A stretch of 64,000 nt of DNA from Aulostomus chinensis (Eukaryota; Chordata; Actinopteri; Syngnathiformes; Aulostomidae), in assembly GCA_037954235.1 (NCBI GenBank), contig JBBMOA010000021.1:6304501-6368500 (forward strand), given 5' to 3'. Positions 22,048 to 35,104 of the stretch are shown here, one piece after another. The position numbers were made by a program, and so were the translations under genes. A model generated the notes under the pieces. It was not told the origin of the DNA. It worked only from the letters and a program-made list of their open reading frames with translations, and searched no databases. The number at the start of each line of letters is the position of its first letter. The stretch's first letter is position 1.

Positions 22048-22265
22048 TGATGGTCACAGTATGTCCTGTCCTGGCCTCTCTTCTGCAGCGAGGCCCTGCT
22101 TGCTGACAGTGGAATGACATCACCAGGGGGGCCCTTTGTCCCCCTATTTGGGAGTGTTGAAATTTTGCACACAAAGGCTGCGTGGCGCTCCTATCTGCCG
22201 ATCTGAGTGGACGCAGCACTTTTGAAAATCCCTAACAAGATTAAACCATAGCGCAATCAGCTGTC

Positions 22266-22268
<3 letters not shown>

Positions 22269-22304
<36 letters not shown>

Positions 22305-22332
22305 GCACACACACACACACACACACACACAC
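22269..22332 (+). repeat. Compound (AC)n microsatellite
   Basis: There are two AC arrays (22269-22301 and about 22306-22332) split by 'taggc'. Confidence 0.93.
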
Positions 22333-23850
22333 TAGCTGCTACTCAGAAAATCATATGGGATCTAAAGGCCCTGTTGCTGTTCAAACTGAACACCCTTCAT
22401 CCAAAACTATAGTGGTGATTTTTTAAAGATTCACCTCTATAGTAACACAAAGCAGTTCACCTGACAGAGGTTTTAAGAATGTGTAAAAGTTTACAGAGCG
22501 TAATGTCTTAATTTCTACGCGTGCTCATTTGGTCTATTAGAGCAGAACTAACAGCGAACCCATCAAAACCTCAGCTCTGCAGATGTAACACTTAATAGTT
22601 ACACGCATCTCTGCTCTGCCTCTCTGTCTCAACTAGTTTTACTTACTGAAATCAATAATGAACAAATCTAGCTAATTGGTGAGTTTTATCAGTAAATTTG
22701 CTTTGCTTTTAGCTTTTTAAGGCCCATTTGGATGAGACTCCTGCTGCTAGAGGAGCTACGATTTTAATGAAGTGTATACGTACGTGCGTTGTATTTTTTT
22801 TTTCAATACAAAAGTATTTTTGATTGCTAAGTTGCTAGCATCCTAACTGCAGTATACAGGAGTGTATGGGAGCCAATTTTGACAAAAAGAAAACAAAACA
22901 CAAAACAATAGGGTAAAAGTAAAACCACATGGTTCATAGGTCAGTTAGCAGTATTCTCCTCTTTTCGGGCCAATATTTTCCATACTTCAGCATTTCGATG
23001 CCATTAAAAGCATGATGAGCTATTAGCAGTTCCTGTTTGCACTGCAGTCATTCATGCGTCTCCAACTATTACTGGATGACCAATCCTTTATTGTCAGCAA
23101 ATACATTTTTGGCCATAAAGTCAGTGTGTAATTAGCCTGTGTTAGCTCTGGGTAATTGTTAAATTAATATATATCTCTGGCTTTCTTTGTCTTAATAAAT
23201 CTGTCAGGCTTTATTTGTCTAATCTGTGGCTGTGAGGGAATTTCACGTGCTATTATTTGTTCATGAGACTTAATTTATGTGAAATGCCCAAATCTCTTTG
23301 TCTCACGTCTTGGCTGCACCTTCAGTTATCATTTCTTCATCCGAATGTTTTAGAAGTGAGGTAAAAATGCAGGAGAGTTTTTAGCTGTCCTGTTTGTGTT
23401 GGCTGCACATTTTCATGGTCTGCAGGACCCCTCGGTGCATATCCGTCCTGTGACATCACTGCGCCCTTGAGAGCTGCTGACTACACCTAAATCAAGGCCA
23501 TGCAAGTGGGAGCCGTCCTCTCCTTTTCATTTCAAAGAAGCGTCTTTCCTGTGCCGACAGTATCGGCCCGATACACTTAACCTTTGTGCTGGTCTTCAGA
23601 ACCAGATGAGAAGCTGTTGCTGCTGCTGTTGTCCAGATGTGGTCCTCGGGATCTCAATGTTTGGACTTTGTTCTCAGCTGTCTTCTGCAGTTGCCTGATT
23701 CTGGGATAACACATTTGCCATTTTATAAAAGAACACACGTTCACGTTGTCTCATCGTTGGAGTTTTGGTTTTATAGATTTTGAGTTATTTATACACCAGT
23801 AACACATTATACGCCCTTTTAATATCTAAAAAAGAGTTTTGTTGCCCCCT
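22333..23850. other. Non-coding, AT-rich; 23130-23300 resembles conserved non-coding DNA
   Basis: No gene is recognised. The 23130-23300 stretch has no simple repeats and many short AT cores (gtaattg, ttaat, taattta). That is typical of, but not proof of, enhancer-like sequence. Confidence 0.35.
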
Positions 23851-24070
23851 TAAAGGGATAGTTCACCCTCACATGAAAATTCAGTAATTATCTTCTCTTT
23901 TCTCTTTTTGGGTACAGAAACCTCTTCTGGAGGTTCACAGGAAAAGGTGTTGCAGTAATCTCCCAAACAATCGAATGGAATGTAAAGCAATTTCCTGACA
24001 TAAAGTATACATGAATTCTTTGATTCAAGTAATCAAAGAGTCCTGAAGCCGTGACATGCCAAGTTATGTC
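23851..24070 (+). mobile_element. GGGATAGTTCACCC-type element
   Basis: It starts 'taaagggatagttcaccctc' and continues 'gaaaattcagtaattatctt', later 'gagtcctgaagcc' and 'gtgacatgccaagt'. I recognise this opening as that of an abundant non-autonomous element in many teleost genomes. A diverged relative lies at 26076-26244. The 3' end is not well defined. Confidence 0.7.
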
Positions 24071-26075
24071 CATTTTTGGTCGAACAATGCCTTTAATCCC
24101 CACATTATTTCAGTTACAGACCGAATGCATGGAATTTTTCATCCCTATTTTCATATTCAAGCAGATATTCCCCCATTGGGGCTGACTCCGATCGAGTATA
24201 TCTGCCTCTATACTGATTGCCTCAATTGCTTTTCAATGCTAATTTGTTTCCAGATGAGTTACTTGGTGTGCTTTGACCGTAAACACTGAACATCTGATGT
24301 CATGTGCATATTTACATACATGTTCAATAGACTGAAAATCCTTTTCAATGGATATTTTGATTCTGATTAGGATCTCACAAATAAAGGTGATTTTTAATAT
24401 GAAATAAGACCTGATGCTCGTCCACACCTTAGGCTGCATTTTTATGGATTTCCATTAAATATATATATATATTTACATACACTTTATCTTGAATTTTCAT
24501 ATATGGGGGTTGTCTTAAATGAAGGACCTGAGACATTCAGAGGGAGATGAGCTGACGTGAAGTCCTTAATGAGGCCAGCAAACAATGGCAACACAAATAG
24601 GTCAGATTAATGCCACTTAATGAAGGTAAAGGGCCGCCTTTATCAGTGAGGGCATCATTGCTAATAACAAAGTGTGTCACTGGGCATCAACTTAACACAT
24701 TTTAAATATGAACACCAGCTTTTTAGACAGTGGGTGAAGATAAGAGTTTCGTGACTCAAAGCACTCATTATCTGACGGTAAAATAAGTTCCCTGTCGTAT
24801 GTGATGATCTCGCTCGTGTCACTGAAGCTACTTGATACAAAAGTTAAGTCACAACAAAAGCGCTCAACACAAATCACCACAAACAAGAGATCCAAGACCT
24901 ATCAAAGTATGCATGACCTCTCCACCCTTGTGACCTCGACACCGCCGTCTATAGATTGAGCAGAGCGGGTCAGACTGGTGTCAAGCCCTGCGGTTCAAAG
25001 GTGAGAATACGACCACTGTCATCCTAGAAATTAGACCAAACTAATTGTCCATCAGTCCATTTTAATTACAGACGAATCAAAAGCGAGTCCCGTCTCCCCG
25101 TTCCAGGGCCATGACACCAGTTAAGGGTGGGGGGCTGGGGGTTATTACAGATGGAAAATTAGATTATGTATGCTGCAGTGCACTGGACACAAAAGCAAAT
25201 TCACAATTAACAAACAAAGGCCCTTAAACAAGAAGCATGCACTGTAGTTGGGTTATAACTCGGCATGACCTTTAAAAACAGACCTGTCTCAAAGAAGTCT
25301 GCTCTTTCTGTTAACGTAGCAGGCATGGATTTCCTGAATTTATTATTAAGTGACTCATAATATGGGTTAAATTATGCATGGGTCTTTTGTCTTTTTATAC
25401 TCTGTAAACCTGAGCATGTATTTCTTACGTCTGACCTCGCTGTTTATCTATCAGTGCTGCTTTAATTGCAGCCGTGTTTATCATTCAAGGTTCTCCCAGA
25501 GGTAAAACCTGACCCTTGTTAAATTGCTCATTGCCCAGGCTAAACTATCCCCCTGCAAGTCTTATGATTAGCATATCCCCATCTGTGAATTAGCATGCCT
25601 ACCTACTGCTAGTTAACAATCCAGGAGCTCTGGAGAGCTGCTATTGAATATCATCCTGCAAGCAATTCCTCACAGAGTGGAATGCCTATTTTTGGCTGGA
25701 CCTTTGCATTTTTCTGCTTGAAAGAAAACAGTCAAACCCTCCTGACAGCGCTGACTTGAGCAGCCACAAGCAGCTGTGAAGTGTTGCTGTTAAGACTTTA
25801 CTGTAAAACATGTGGCTAGTTTTCTTAAATCAAGCTATTTGTGGCTGTGTAATTACAGTCTAGACATGCTTCTGCGTTATAACAGATCTATGAAGTAACA
25901 ACTGAATCTACAGTTGAGGATACTGTATAGCCTACTGTACAGGGAAAACTGCTGCCTTGTCAGGCAGAACTGGGAGAAAGCTTGGTTGTACGTGGAAACA
26001 CACCAGGATGCTGTTCTCCAATACTGTCCTTTGGGACCTAAAGGAGAAAATGCATTCCACTTTGGCATATAGCTG
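24071..26075. other. Enhancer-like non-coding block (notably 24530-24690 and 25480-25720)
   Basis: There is no gene. Apart from 'atatatatatat' at 24460-24471 the DNA is free of simple repeats. The segments named contain repeated homeodomain-type cores (ccttaatgagg, gattaatgcc, cttaatgaagg; gattagcatat, gaattagcatg). The style matches conserved non-coding elements near vertebrate developmental genes. This is inference; no alignment was possible. Confidence 0.3.
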
Positions 26076-26244
26076 TTAAAAGGGATTTACCTAAAAATAA
26101 ATATTCAGTCTTTATGTACTAACCCTCACGGTAATCCAAATGTAAGGAAGCCTTGACATGCCAAGTCATTTAAAAAAAAAAAAAAAAAAAAAGCCCTCCA
26201 GTGACGCCATGTTCTTAGCCTCCCTGTTCACTGTAGCCTGTAGC
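26076..26244 (+). mobile_element. Diverged GGGATAGTTCACCC-type element
   Basis: 'taaaagggatttacctaaaa', then 'aatattcagtctttatgta', 'gccttgacatgccaagtcat', an A20 run and 'gttcttagcctccctgttc' follow the order of the copies at 23851 and 17430. It is old, with several mismatches at the terminus. Confidence 0.5.
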
Positions 26245-27095
26245 ATTAGCAGTCTGTGAGCTAGCGCTGATCATTTTTATCAATTGCGTAAAATATGTCA
26301 ACTGTTTTCATGCCTCAAAAGTGTTGGTTGCTAACAAGCAGCTAAGTAAGGCTACAGAGTTTGAGGTTTATGCCAGAAATAGAGGAGCTAGCTGTGGTGA
26401 TGGTGAAGTCACGTGTCAATGGTGTGGTTTAGTTATAGCATAACGTTAGCTTTGCACTGCTAATAGTAGCATTTACACTTAAAGAAACATATGAGCGGCT
26501 TTCATTTGAGAAAACGATCTTGCTGAACAAAATATGAAATTCTCACAAACGTATTTCGGTAAAAATGCAAAATTAGATGTAAAAATCCCATTAGCTCTTG
26601 AAAAAGGGAATCCATGGGGATGCTAACCCGCTACATTTATTGCTGTAGCACTCTTTACTAGCCTTTCTTGCTTATTGTCAACACTAGTCAACAGAGCTGT
26701 TCAGTGCGTAAACCTCACTCCTAATAGAGCTAGCATCATGCACTTTAGCTTCCTTGCTAGCACGCATCCCCCCTCCCCGTCCAATTAAATGTCTTCATGC
26801 AGCTTTTTTCACAGATAGAGAAATTAGGATTTAGAATATTAACAGGGCGTTCAAGGGTGCTGCAGGATGAAAAAGGGATCTAAAAAGTTTTATTTCTGCT
26901 ATCAAGACTGCAGGAGGAGGTCCATGCATGTTTTGAAGACGATGATAAAAAGAAATCTTATAAATGACATGTCTTATTTTAATGTCACAATCACTGAAAA
27001 ATATAGCATATCATAACTTGCGTTAATATCCTAACTTCATGTGCCTCCTAAAAATATATGGCGGAATTTAACAGCTACCAATTAAATACACATGA
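26245..27095. other. Non-coding sequence, probably part of old repeats
   Basis: Many 'gctagc', 'agctaa' and 'gttagc' words (26250-26780) suggest ancient repeat remnants, but no single family can be assigned. There is no gene. Confidence 0.35.
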
Positions 27096-29359
27096 GCGTG
27101 ATTGAGAATACACCCCTGAGAGGACCCGAGAGCATCAGTACAGGTCGCCCAGGTTAAATAAGCAACATGTGACATTAATTAATGGAGACACTTAAATAGA
27201 TCTGCTTCAACAGGGATTCAGTTACATTAATGGAGGTCTTAAACTCCATATTTAAGAATATTTCAGATTGAGAACAAGATGTCTGTCTGTCTTGACATGC
27301 ATTTTCATATTTAGTCGCTGACAGAGTGTAATGAATTAATCATCATAAACATCGCTGATCACATGTCGTCCTTTACACTTCGTATAAAAGGGAAAGTCCA
27401 TCAATCAAAGTGTCCTGGAACTATGAAAGACTTGACGTTACGCAAACAGTAATTTGACTCGTCCTACCTCCAAGGGGCCTGGGTGGTGTCACGTTGTCCC
27501 CCTCCAATGAGGTTCACAGCGGGTGGCTTTACAGGCCTGACCAGGATTCCTGCATCCATCTGGAATTGTCTCCTCGTTCAGAGAAGAGAGGCCTAATGGG
27601 AAAAAATGTACCACCTCATCACCACCTCCCAGGGCTGCCATAATGGAGCATCCATGGTCATTAATGGAGCGTACCTCCCACCTCAAGAGTCTCTATTCAC
27701 TCTCTGTCATCATTCACGGCCATCACTTCCTCAGAATTTAATGGTTTTGGAGCTCCCTTTTATCCCATTGTCTCTACGCCTCTGTGTCCCTTCACCATTT
27801 AGGAGCCCAAACTAGCGGACGGGCCTGTTAGTTGGGCGTTGGGCTGACCTCTGCACCCCTTTGCTGGAGACTCCTTCAGCTTTGTTTTGGGCCTCTGTCC
27901 CCCTTGCCAAGGCAAATCAGACCCCAGGCGGGTCATGGAGAGAGGGAGCCACTGGGGGTCTCATTGTCTTCCCATTCACATCATAGACAAGTGGCCCGGA
28001 GTGGACATCAGACGCTCCCTATAGCCACACACACTGAAGGGACAATGTCCACACAAAGTGACAGCTCCTATTGGGAGAGGAATGCATGTGAATCGAGAAG
28101 GTTCAAAGAAGCACGCCAGCAAACCAACGACATGGGAATATTTGATTACCAAACGCTATTTCTCCTTGATAGCGTTCATGCAACAATGAGAAAGATTACA
28201 GTCAAAACGATTTTTTAGCATCTGAAGTCCATCCTATGGCATAGTTAATGCATTAAAGTATCCATAAGAAGCTTTACATTGAATCTTCCACCTGCTTCAT
28301 TCATGCAAGCTTCCTTCCACCTGGTCAACACAGACTGACCATCCCAGGCCGATTCTTGTTTTTGTGCTTTAGGGGGCAGGAGAGACCCAGTTGAGAAGAT
28401 TGGCTGGACCGCACAGGCAGGGCCGAGGTGTCGCAGCAAGCCTGCGCTAGGGGTAAGATTAGGAGGCAGCTGAGAGAGGGCATGCGGCCATCCTCGAGCA
28501 CACATTCCCGCCATGGCTGGCAGCCAGGAGCAGGGGATTAATAGAGCCTGAAGAGAAGGGCTGCCGTTGGCAAGTCACTAGTAATCATTTCCATGCATTT
28601 TATTAGTCGTCTTTCTGATGACAATGTGCGTTTGAATGCATGCACATTAGGGTGGAAGGCTTAATTTAGAGGACTGTAATGAAACTTATGCTTATAATCA
28701 TAGATTCATTCAATTACCCTCTTGGACACTTGGCAGGCGATGCACACTTGCAGATTGATTGCCATGTAAAATAGGTGGGTATGTCGCTTTTGCATGCACT
28801 CTAAAACACTGGTGTTTTCAGGGTGTATCTCTTTTGCCACTGCTGGAGATACTGTTCCTTTTCTCAACCCTCATTTTCTCATCTCTTCTCAAGTGGGAAT
28901 GTTGGAAGATTAAAGTACCAAAACCTCCCGCAGATCTATTGACCAGCGGTTCATTGGCTCATCGCAGGACATATTTCTGTTTGGTTTTGTTTGCCCTGTG
29001 AAAAGCAGCTTAAGACGTTCATCCTTGGTGGTACCTGCTGAGAGTCAGAGCTAAACCTGAATAGCCGGCTGGAATAGTCTTGCCAAGTGTCTGGAAAAGG
29101 TTTCTTCAATCCAAGTGTAATCACATCTAGAGCAGGAAACTGGAAATTCATGTCTCATCGCAAGGTAATTATGTCTATTTTCAGACTGTTGCCTTGTGCG
29201 TAGAGCTAAACAAGATGTAGATGGGCGATGTAGTAAAACAAAGGCGTTAAATATTTCTTCATTAATCATACCTCAGTCAGTTCATGTTTGAAGAAATTCT
29301 GCCATAGGGAGATGAAGTGAGGCACCAGATTCAAATGCAGATACTCATTCTTTTAAGTC
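27096..29359. other. Enhancer-like non-coding block (27100-27260, 27490-27800, 28560-28790)
   Basis: There is no gene and no microsatellite in about 2.2 kb, which is unusual for this window. Homeodomain-type cores recur (gacattaattaatgg, acattaatggag, gtcattaatggag, cttaatttagagg). The 128-codon frame at 27832-28218 has no recognisable domain and is not called. This may be conserved regulatory DNA. Confidence 0.3.
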
Positions 29360-29435
29360 GTTACCTCCATTAAGGGGGTGGTGTTTTCGTTGTCATTTGT
29401 CTGTTCACAGAATTACGCAAAACCAGGTCAATTTC
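29360..29435 (-). mobile_element. Remnant of a 'CGTTACCTCC...' dispersed repeat
   Basis: 'cgttacctccattaaggggg', 'gtgttttcgttgtcatttgt' and 'gaattacgcaaaacca' match the reverse of a teleost repeat that typically ends in 'cataacctccttggcggagg'. A second remnant in the opposite orientation is at 35105-35245. Confidence 0.5.
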
Positions 29436-29480
29436 CAAATTCCTGATGAGAGGATTTAACCTCAGCCAAAGAGGGATGTG

Positions 29481-29647
29481 GGCGGCAAGGCTGGGAGGTG
29501 GAAAGGCCATCTAACAACCAAAGGGTCGCTGGTTCGTTTCTCACTTCCCCCCGGTGACCATGTCAAAGTGTCCTTGAGCAAGATAGTGAAACCCTAACTG
29601 CTCCTGATGAGTAGGGTGGCACCTTGCATGGCAGCCTCCACCGTCAG

Positions 29648-29685
<38 letters not shown>

Positions 29686-29757
29686 AGATGACACTGTAAA
29701 GCGCTTTGAGTGCGGCTAAGGTCGAAAGGCGCCATATAAAAATGAGTCCATTTACAA
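29481..29757 (+). mobile_element. SINE family 2, full-length copy (tRNA-like head)
   Basis: The head is 'ggcggcaaggctgggaggtg', with a B-box-like 'ggttcgtttc' near 29531. Then come 'gtgtccttgagcaagatagt', a (GT)n insertion in the variable part (29646-29681), 'gtaaagcgctttgagtg' and the end 'gagtccatttaca'. The total is about 277 bp. It is a well-known style of teleost tRNA-derived short repeat. The first half is also present at 44181-44308. No clear target-site duplication is seen. Confidence 0.8.
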
Positions 29758-29944
29758 TTACCAAATCGATTTTGTTGTGGGTCAGAATCAAAAAGTGGTG
29801 ACATAAATTATTGGCCACCTCTGGTGATATTGTGAGATTTGACAAATAAAGCTCCTTTCCCACTGGCAAAAAAAGACAAAAAACAAAACCCTGCCAGCAT
29901 CTGGCTTTTTGTAATCCAATCTCAGGTCTAATGACCCCGCAGTC

Positions 29945-30060
29945 GACACAGGTATTTATTGTCATCTCAACTACAAATTTACCCTTCTACATCTTTCAGT
30001 ATCTGTTGAGTTTGAAAGACAAACTGGAGCAAAAGATATAAAATAGCAACCAGAGAAACA
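29945..30060 (+). repeat. Partner of the repeat at 21385-21550
   Basis: It shares 'tatttat', 'tttgaaagacaaactggagc' and 'aaaatagcaaccag' with the first copy, in the same order and orientation. Confidence 0.4.
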
Positions 30061-32804
30061 CTGTCACTGCTCTCCACGCTGCTTACTACTGTATGCTTGT
30101 TTACCCTGTTTTTACATGATGATGCACCGCATAAACAACAGAACTCATCGACTTGTAATGGATGTAAAAAAGGTAAATTTTCAATGAGTTAGCGTCACAT
30201 GTGACTGCAGTTCTTTCCACCCATTGGTCGTGATTGAAGGGATGGTGTAGTGACCGTATTTCATCCTAATCTTGACAATGGCTAAATTAATACATTCATT
30301 TTTTAACGTTTGGAACTATCTACTTAAAGCATCTGTAAAGTAGCTGTACATCAAAACACTCAGAAATCCTCCTGTAAAAGGAATATTATTATCTTATGGT
30401 GCAACGCTGTGCCATATTGCTGAAAACCCCTTATGAATAATATTTAAAAAAAACAACCTATTTTAAATTCCTTTGGTTTCAGTTAGTTATTTAAATTACA
30501 TCACAAAAAAAATCATGTAAAATATTGCATTTGATGTATTTGTTCACTTATAAAACTGGTATTAGTCTTAAATAGAAATGTAACGGAGCTTAAGTGAATC
30601 ACTGGATTATACAGTACGCGTGTTATTGGCGGGCGGTGAGGAAAAGATAGATAATATTAGGAACAACAGGGTTTTCCCTTTCTATGTTCCCACACAAGAG
30701 GATCAAGTTAACACGAATGACACTGAGATGTTAGAGTTCGCCCCCTCACCTCTCCTCCACTCACTGTTGCCATGTCTACGTCATGGAATGTATGATGTAA
30801 TCGCCAGAGCACAAACACACAGCACATGTTCTCACCTGGTTCCCACGGTAACCAAACCACATCAGCTTCCTCCCCTGCACATGTTGAGCGAGGTGTTCAG
30901 CGAAAGGCCGCATGTGCTCCCAGAAAAGACGGGAAAATTTAAAAAAACGAAAAAGAAATGTCACGTACAGCATCCGGGATGTGATGGACAAGAGTCACTT
31001 TATTTTTATTTGCTTCCGAAACTGCATTGTTCTGCATTCACAACAGCAAAGCCTAAATGTCGAAAAATGTCAGATCCCCCCCCCTCCCCCCCCCACAAAA
31101 AAAAAAGGTTTCACAGCTTTTACATGCATCAAAAGAGTCAATTTGTGATATATTTTGGGCTGCGGTTGCAAACTCAAGACCTGGCTGAATGCTCACGGCA
31201 GTAATACTGAATGCTTTTCACGTCTCTCTCACCGGAAAGTCTTCAAAAAGCTCAGTAAAGAAACCTTAGCAATGAGTGCATCACATGACCGCGTTGCTGT
31301 GGCATAACAATCGTCTTTCATGAAAAACCTAAAGCAACGATGATCCATCCTTTTTTATTTCTCTGTACCGTTGCATTGAATTCCATTTTTTTAATGTTTT
31401 TTTTTTTTCACAAAAAGGACTGAACTTGAAAGGAATCAGCCGCACTGTTGAACTAGCTGACGTGTTCTTTCATCACCATTGATGGATTTTGTGTTTTCAA
31501 GAGATTTCTTCATGTAACGGACTCGATTTCAGGTGCTTGATTTCAGCGCGCTCTGATTGCAGGCTCGGGTCCGGTTGCAATCGGATGAGTGAGTGATGGT
31601 CATGAGTTTGTGCAGATTTGGGTGTGAATGCTGCAGCATCAGTAATCAGGTCAATGACGCACCAGATGGATTAACTGAAAACTTGTTCGTTGTGAGGATC
31701 CAGCTGACAAGTGTTTTGATAGGACAACGTTGAAACAGTGCCATAAAACTGGAAAAACAAATTAAAGTGACTCTGTTAACAATCACATTTTTAGCAAAAT
31801 GTATATGTCAATGACCAAAGATACAGTACCTGAAATATGCTCTTGTGTGGCTGGCTCTTTGCCACCTCAAACCCTGTTTTCTTCAGGCTTAAATTTATTC
31901 AGTTTGAGGAATGTGGTGTCTGTGGATGCTCTGGAATATGAGAGGCATTTTACAGGAGACTGTTTCTGCAAGGACATGGAGTTTAAAAAAATGGTCTTTG
32001 TCTCCGTTTACCTTTCCAGGTGGCTTGACTAATGTATTGTTTTGACTCACTCTGGGTTAACTCACCTTTCCGCATTCCAGTCCAAATTCTGTGCGATGCT
32101 ATTTCCCAGCTTTCCTGTTTCACTTGGAAATGCATCACAAACCAGCAGTTAGACATTCTGAAAATGCTGTTTCAGCTGCGATGACTTATAGTCAAGAAAA
32201 ATGAGAAAACGTCTCTAAATGATCAATTTAACAGACTATTTTCAATACATCAAACAGCCAAGGAACCTTTAAAAAGACTAACTGTTTAATGGGAAACCTC
32301 TATAAATATTAGGCTTGTTCCCTGGCTTAAAATCATCCGACCAATTTTTTTTTTTTTAACACATTGTGTTACACAAGCCACTTGAATTCACTCTGGAAAT
32401 CCAGATCGCAGCCATAGCTGTAAACATGGGACCCTTTATGTAATCCAGGTGAGAGAACAAAATGCCGCAGGTGATGCTGACGTAACTTTGCTGCTTCAGA
32501 TCTTTCAGAGGATGTTTGCCGTTCATCACTCCTGCGCTTGCAGGCAGTATAAAGTGCTGCGCAGAAGTTGTGATCTACAAGTAGAGAGTCAGACAAAAGG
32601 GTAGCTGACTTTGGCCGGCTCTCCCGTGTGCATTGTGTGAAGACAAAAACGCAGAGAGAAATACTGTACAGTGCTTAACCACTTAACTGGCTCAGACTGA
32701 CAAACAGCTGGTAATGGCAGTTAATCAAGAACCTTTTTGGCAGTTGACAGACCACAAGGTTTGACTTCTAATAATACAGACACACACTATCCAAGCACAT
32801 GCTG
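30061..32804. other. Non-coding sequence including the longest open frame (30620-31204), not called as a gene
   Basis: The 194-codon frame crosses a C/A homopolymer (31076-31107) and has no recognisable domain, so I do not call it. A palindrome-like 'ggttcccacggtaacc' at 30838-30853 resembles a weak RFX X-box. T-runs occur at 31387-31410 and 32346-32358. Confidence 0.4.
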
Positions 32805-32828
32805 AACACACACACACACAGGCACACA
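32805..32828 (+). repeat. Short imperfect (AC)n
   Basis: 'gaacacacacacacacaggcac' shows a short AC array with an interruption. Confidence 0.7.
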
Positions 32829-34399
32829 GTCTCCCTACACACGGCCTGCTCGGCACAGCGCCAGGCCTTATGTGTTACTGGCATGACTGGTTATCTCCAT
32901 GGCGACGGGAATGTTGGTCCTGGCAAGTGCCAAGAGAGCAGCTGGTAGGTAGTGGCAGATTAGTCTCCAAACAGATTTACAGCCAGTCAAGTACTGCATG
33001 CCCTTTGAACAGAGGAAGAAATGATAAAGAAGCTATTAGAGTGAAAGGAAACAAAGAAGGGATTGTAGCATAACCGGGCGAGTCCGCCGACTGAGGAGGG
33101 AAAACCTTTTCCGAGCGGATCTGCCAGCTCGCTACACGCCTGCAAGATTTGGTTCTCTGCTGAGACTCAGCACAGCGGGGTCTCGTAGGGACAAAAGAAA
33201 TATATTGATTATGTTAAATTGTGTTGTCACTCGGTTCTGTTGAAGGAAAAACGACGGTATTTTGGGCTTCTTTTTGTGAGGCGTTTGATAGATGATGAAA
33301 TTATTTGAATCGCTGGAATATCAAGTGAGAACACGGTGACCAAAATGGCTGCATCCTCATCAGTCTGTCTGTTCTCTCTCTTGTTTTGTAGTTGTCCTGT
33401 TGTATTTTTATACGTCTCAATTGCAGTTTGCATTTGCACATCTTACCTTCATTTTTATTCTGCTTTTACGCCCAGCTACAGGGACTGCAGACGGATATGA
33501 GCTAATATCTGTCGCTGGCGTTATGCAGCCTCTCTCTTAAATCCCAACTGTTGGACACTTGTCGTGAAATCTTCTCAAGCTCAAATTTGTTCCTGCACAC
33601 TACGATGTTTCAAGCCTTCACTTGGGTTCTGACATCTACTGTGTACCTCCTGTAACTGTCAGTCACCCAAGCTTCCAAAGACTTTTAAGGGTTAAAAAAA
33701 AAAACTTAAGGAAAAAAAATCCTTAAATGCATGCGCTTGTTTATTTGAAATTTCATGAATGAGGCCCCTCCTGAGTTTCTCTGAAAAAATAAACATAACA
33801 AACATAAACAAACCGCTGCTATTGGCACATAGGTTGCGGCCGCCAGTCTCATGCTCTCACTTAATCAGTCCGAGCCAAACACAAGGGAAAAGAGGAGCAA
33901 AGTTGAAAGCACTGGGATTTCTCTTAAAATGGGTGTATTGTATATGTAGCTTCAAGGAAACTCCGGATTTGCACAGTCACTGATATCGAATTTTAAGTCA
34001 ATAAAACATTTTTCAGTGTGTTGAATTCAGGGAGGGTGGAAAACGAAGAACAGCAGGTAGATGTTTTGGATAAACCCAGGAAAATGTGGACGTCCCTGTA
34101 GATCATTTAGCTTTCCTGTCCTCGGCAGTCTGAAGTGAAATGAAGTGGAGTTTTCTGTCACACAACTCCCAAATCAGCTCACAAACTTCATAACTGGCTG
34201 TTTAAAAGTCTACAGAGACATTTTTCCTCGAGCCTTAATGTTTGATTTCCTTCAAAAATCTGTGGCAGGCTCGCTGATTGGTGGCTGGTGGCAGTCATTT
34301 GCGAGATTGATCAGTGATACCTGGTCGTGTCTTCCAGGCACTTGTATCAATAAAAGAAAGTAGGACGCTCTCGCAGAGGTGGTCTAAATCTTCCTGCAT
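32829..34399. other. Non-coding; 32870-33060 enhancer-like with an X-box-like motif
   Basis: 'ttatctccatggcgac' (32891-32906) is close to the RFX X-box palindrome. The surrounding 190 bp lack repeats. No gene is recognised in the rest. Confidence 0.3.
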
Positions 34400-34640
34400 G
34401 GAAATAATGATGAGCGCGCTCGGAGAGGTCACACCTCCACCGAACACGGATTTGTATTTCCTGACAAATTAATGAATATTTCGAGAGGAACGAGCCAGTC
34501 CAGCTTTAATAGCGTTATGGGGTTTTACATATCATGACCAAGTGGTTTGACGAATGTAACTATGATTACATCATTAATGAGAGCAGCAGCGATGTCTTCA
34601 CACGCTCCGTCATCAATACTCAAAGTATTCCAGGGTGACA
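34400..34640. other. Enhancer-like non-coding segment
   Basis: 'caaattaatgaatatttcg' and 'acatcattaatgagagc' are homeodomain-type cores in a repeat-free stretch. Conservation is inferred, not tested. Confidence 0.25.
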
Positions 34641-35104
34641 CATTGGGCCTTGTTCATTCATCAAATGTGAGAATAAGCTAGCAGGGCCACCAGAGCGTGT
34701 TTTGATGATGTCACTGCTCCCTGTGTGAACTCCCATTAAGTGAGACAAAGATTCTGCAGAGAGACGCATCTCAAACTCTGGGCTTTTGCTTTGAGATTGT
34801 AAGTTGTGGTTTATTTTTTTTATTTTTTTTTTTGCAGTGTCACAAAAATTGGGAAGCACAGCAAGTTCAGTAAGTCCGCTTTTTAGTTTCACTCTTGAAA
34901 ATCCTGGTCTGTGGGACGGTTGGAAGCTCCTCCATCACTTGGAGAATCATGGTGGCTCCTTGCTCAGAGATGAATTGGGCGACAAATTTTCCCTCTCTTC
35001 TAGCGACAAAATATGATTGAATAGAGAAAATTGTGTTCGTGAGTTACATTCCATGCAAATATTTCCAGTCTCACGATATTAATAAAAGTGACAAATAATT
35101 TGTT

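Noticed and set aside
27832..28218. 128-codon frame
   Set aside because: There is no domain, and the sequence looks like regulatory DNA. Codon use is not convincing.
30620..31204. Longest open frame in the window (194 codons)
   Set aside because: It has no recognisable domain and crosses C and A homopolymer runs. In 64 kb on six frames a chance frame of this size is possible, and no splice or promoter context supports it.
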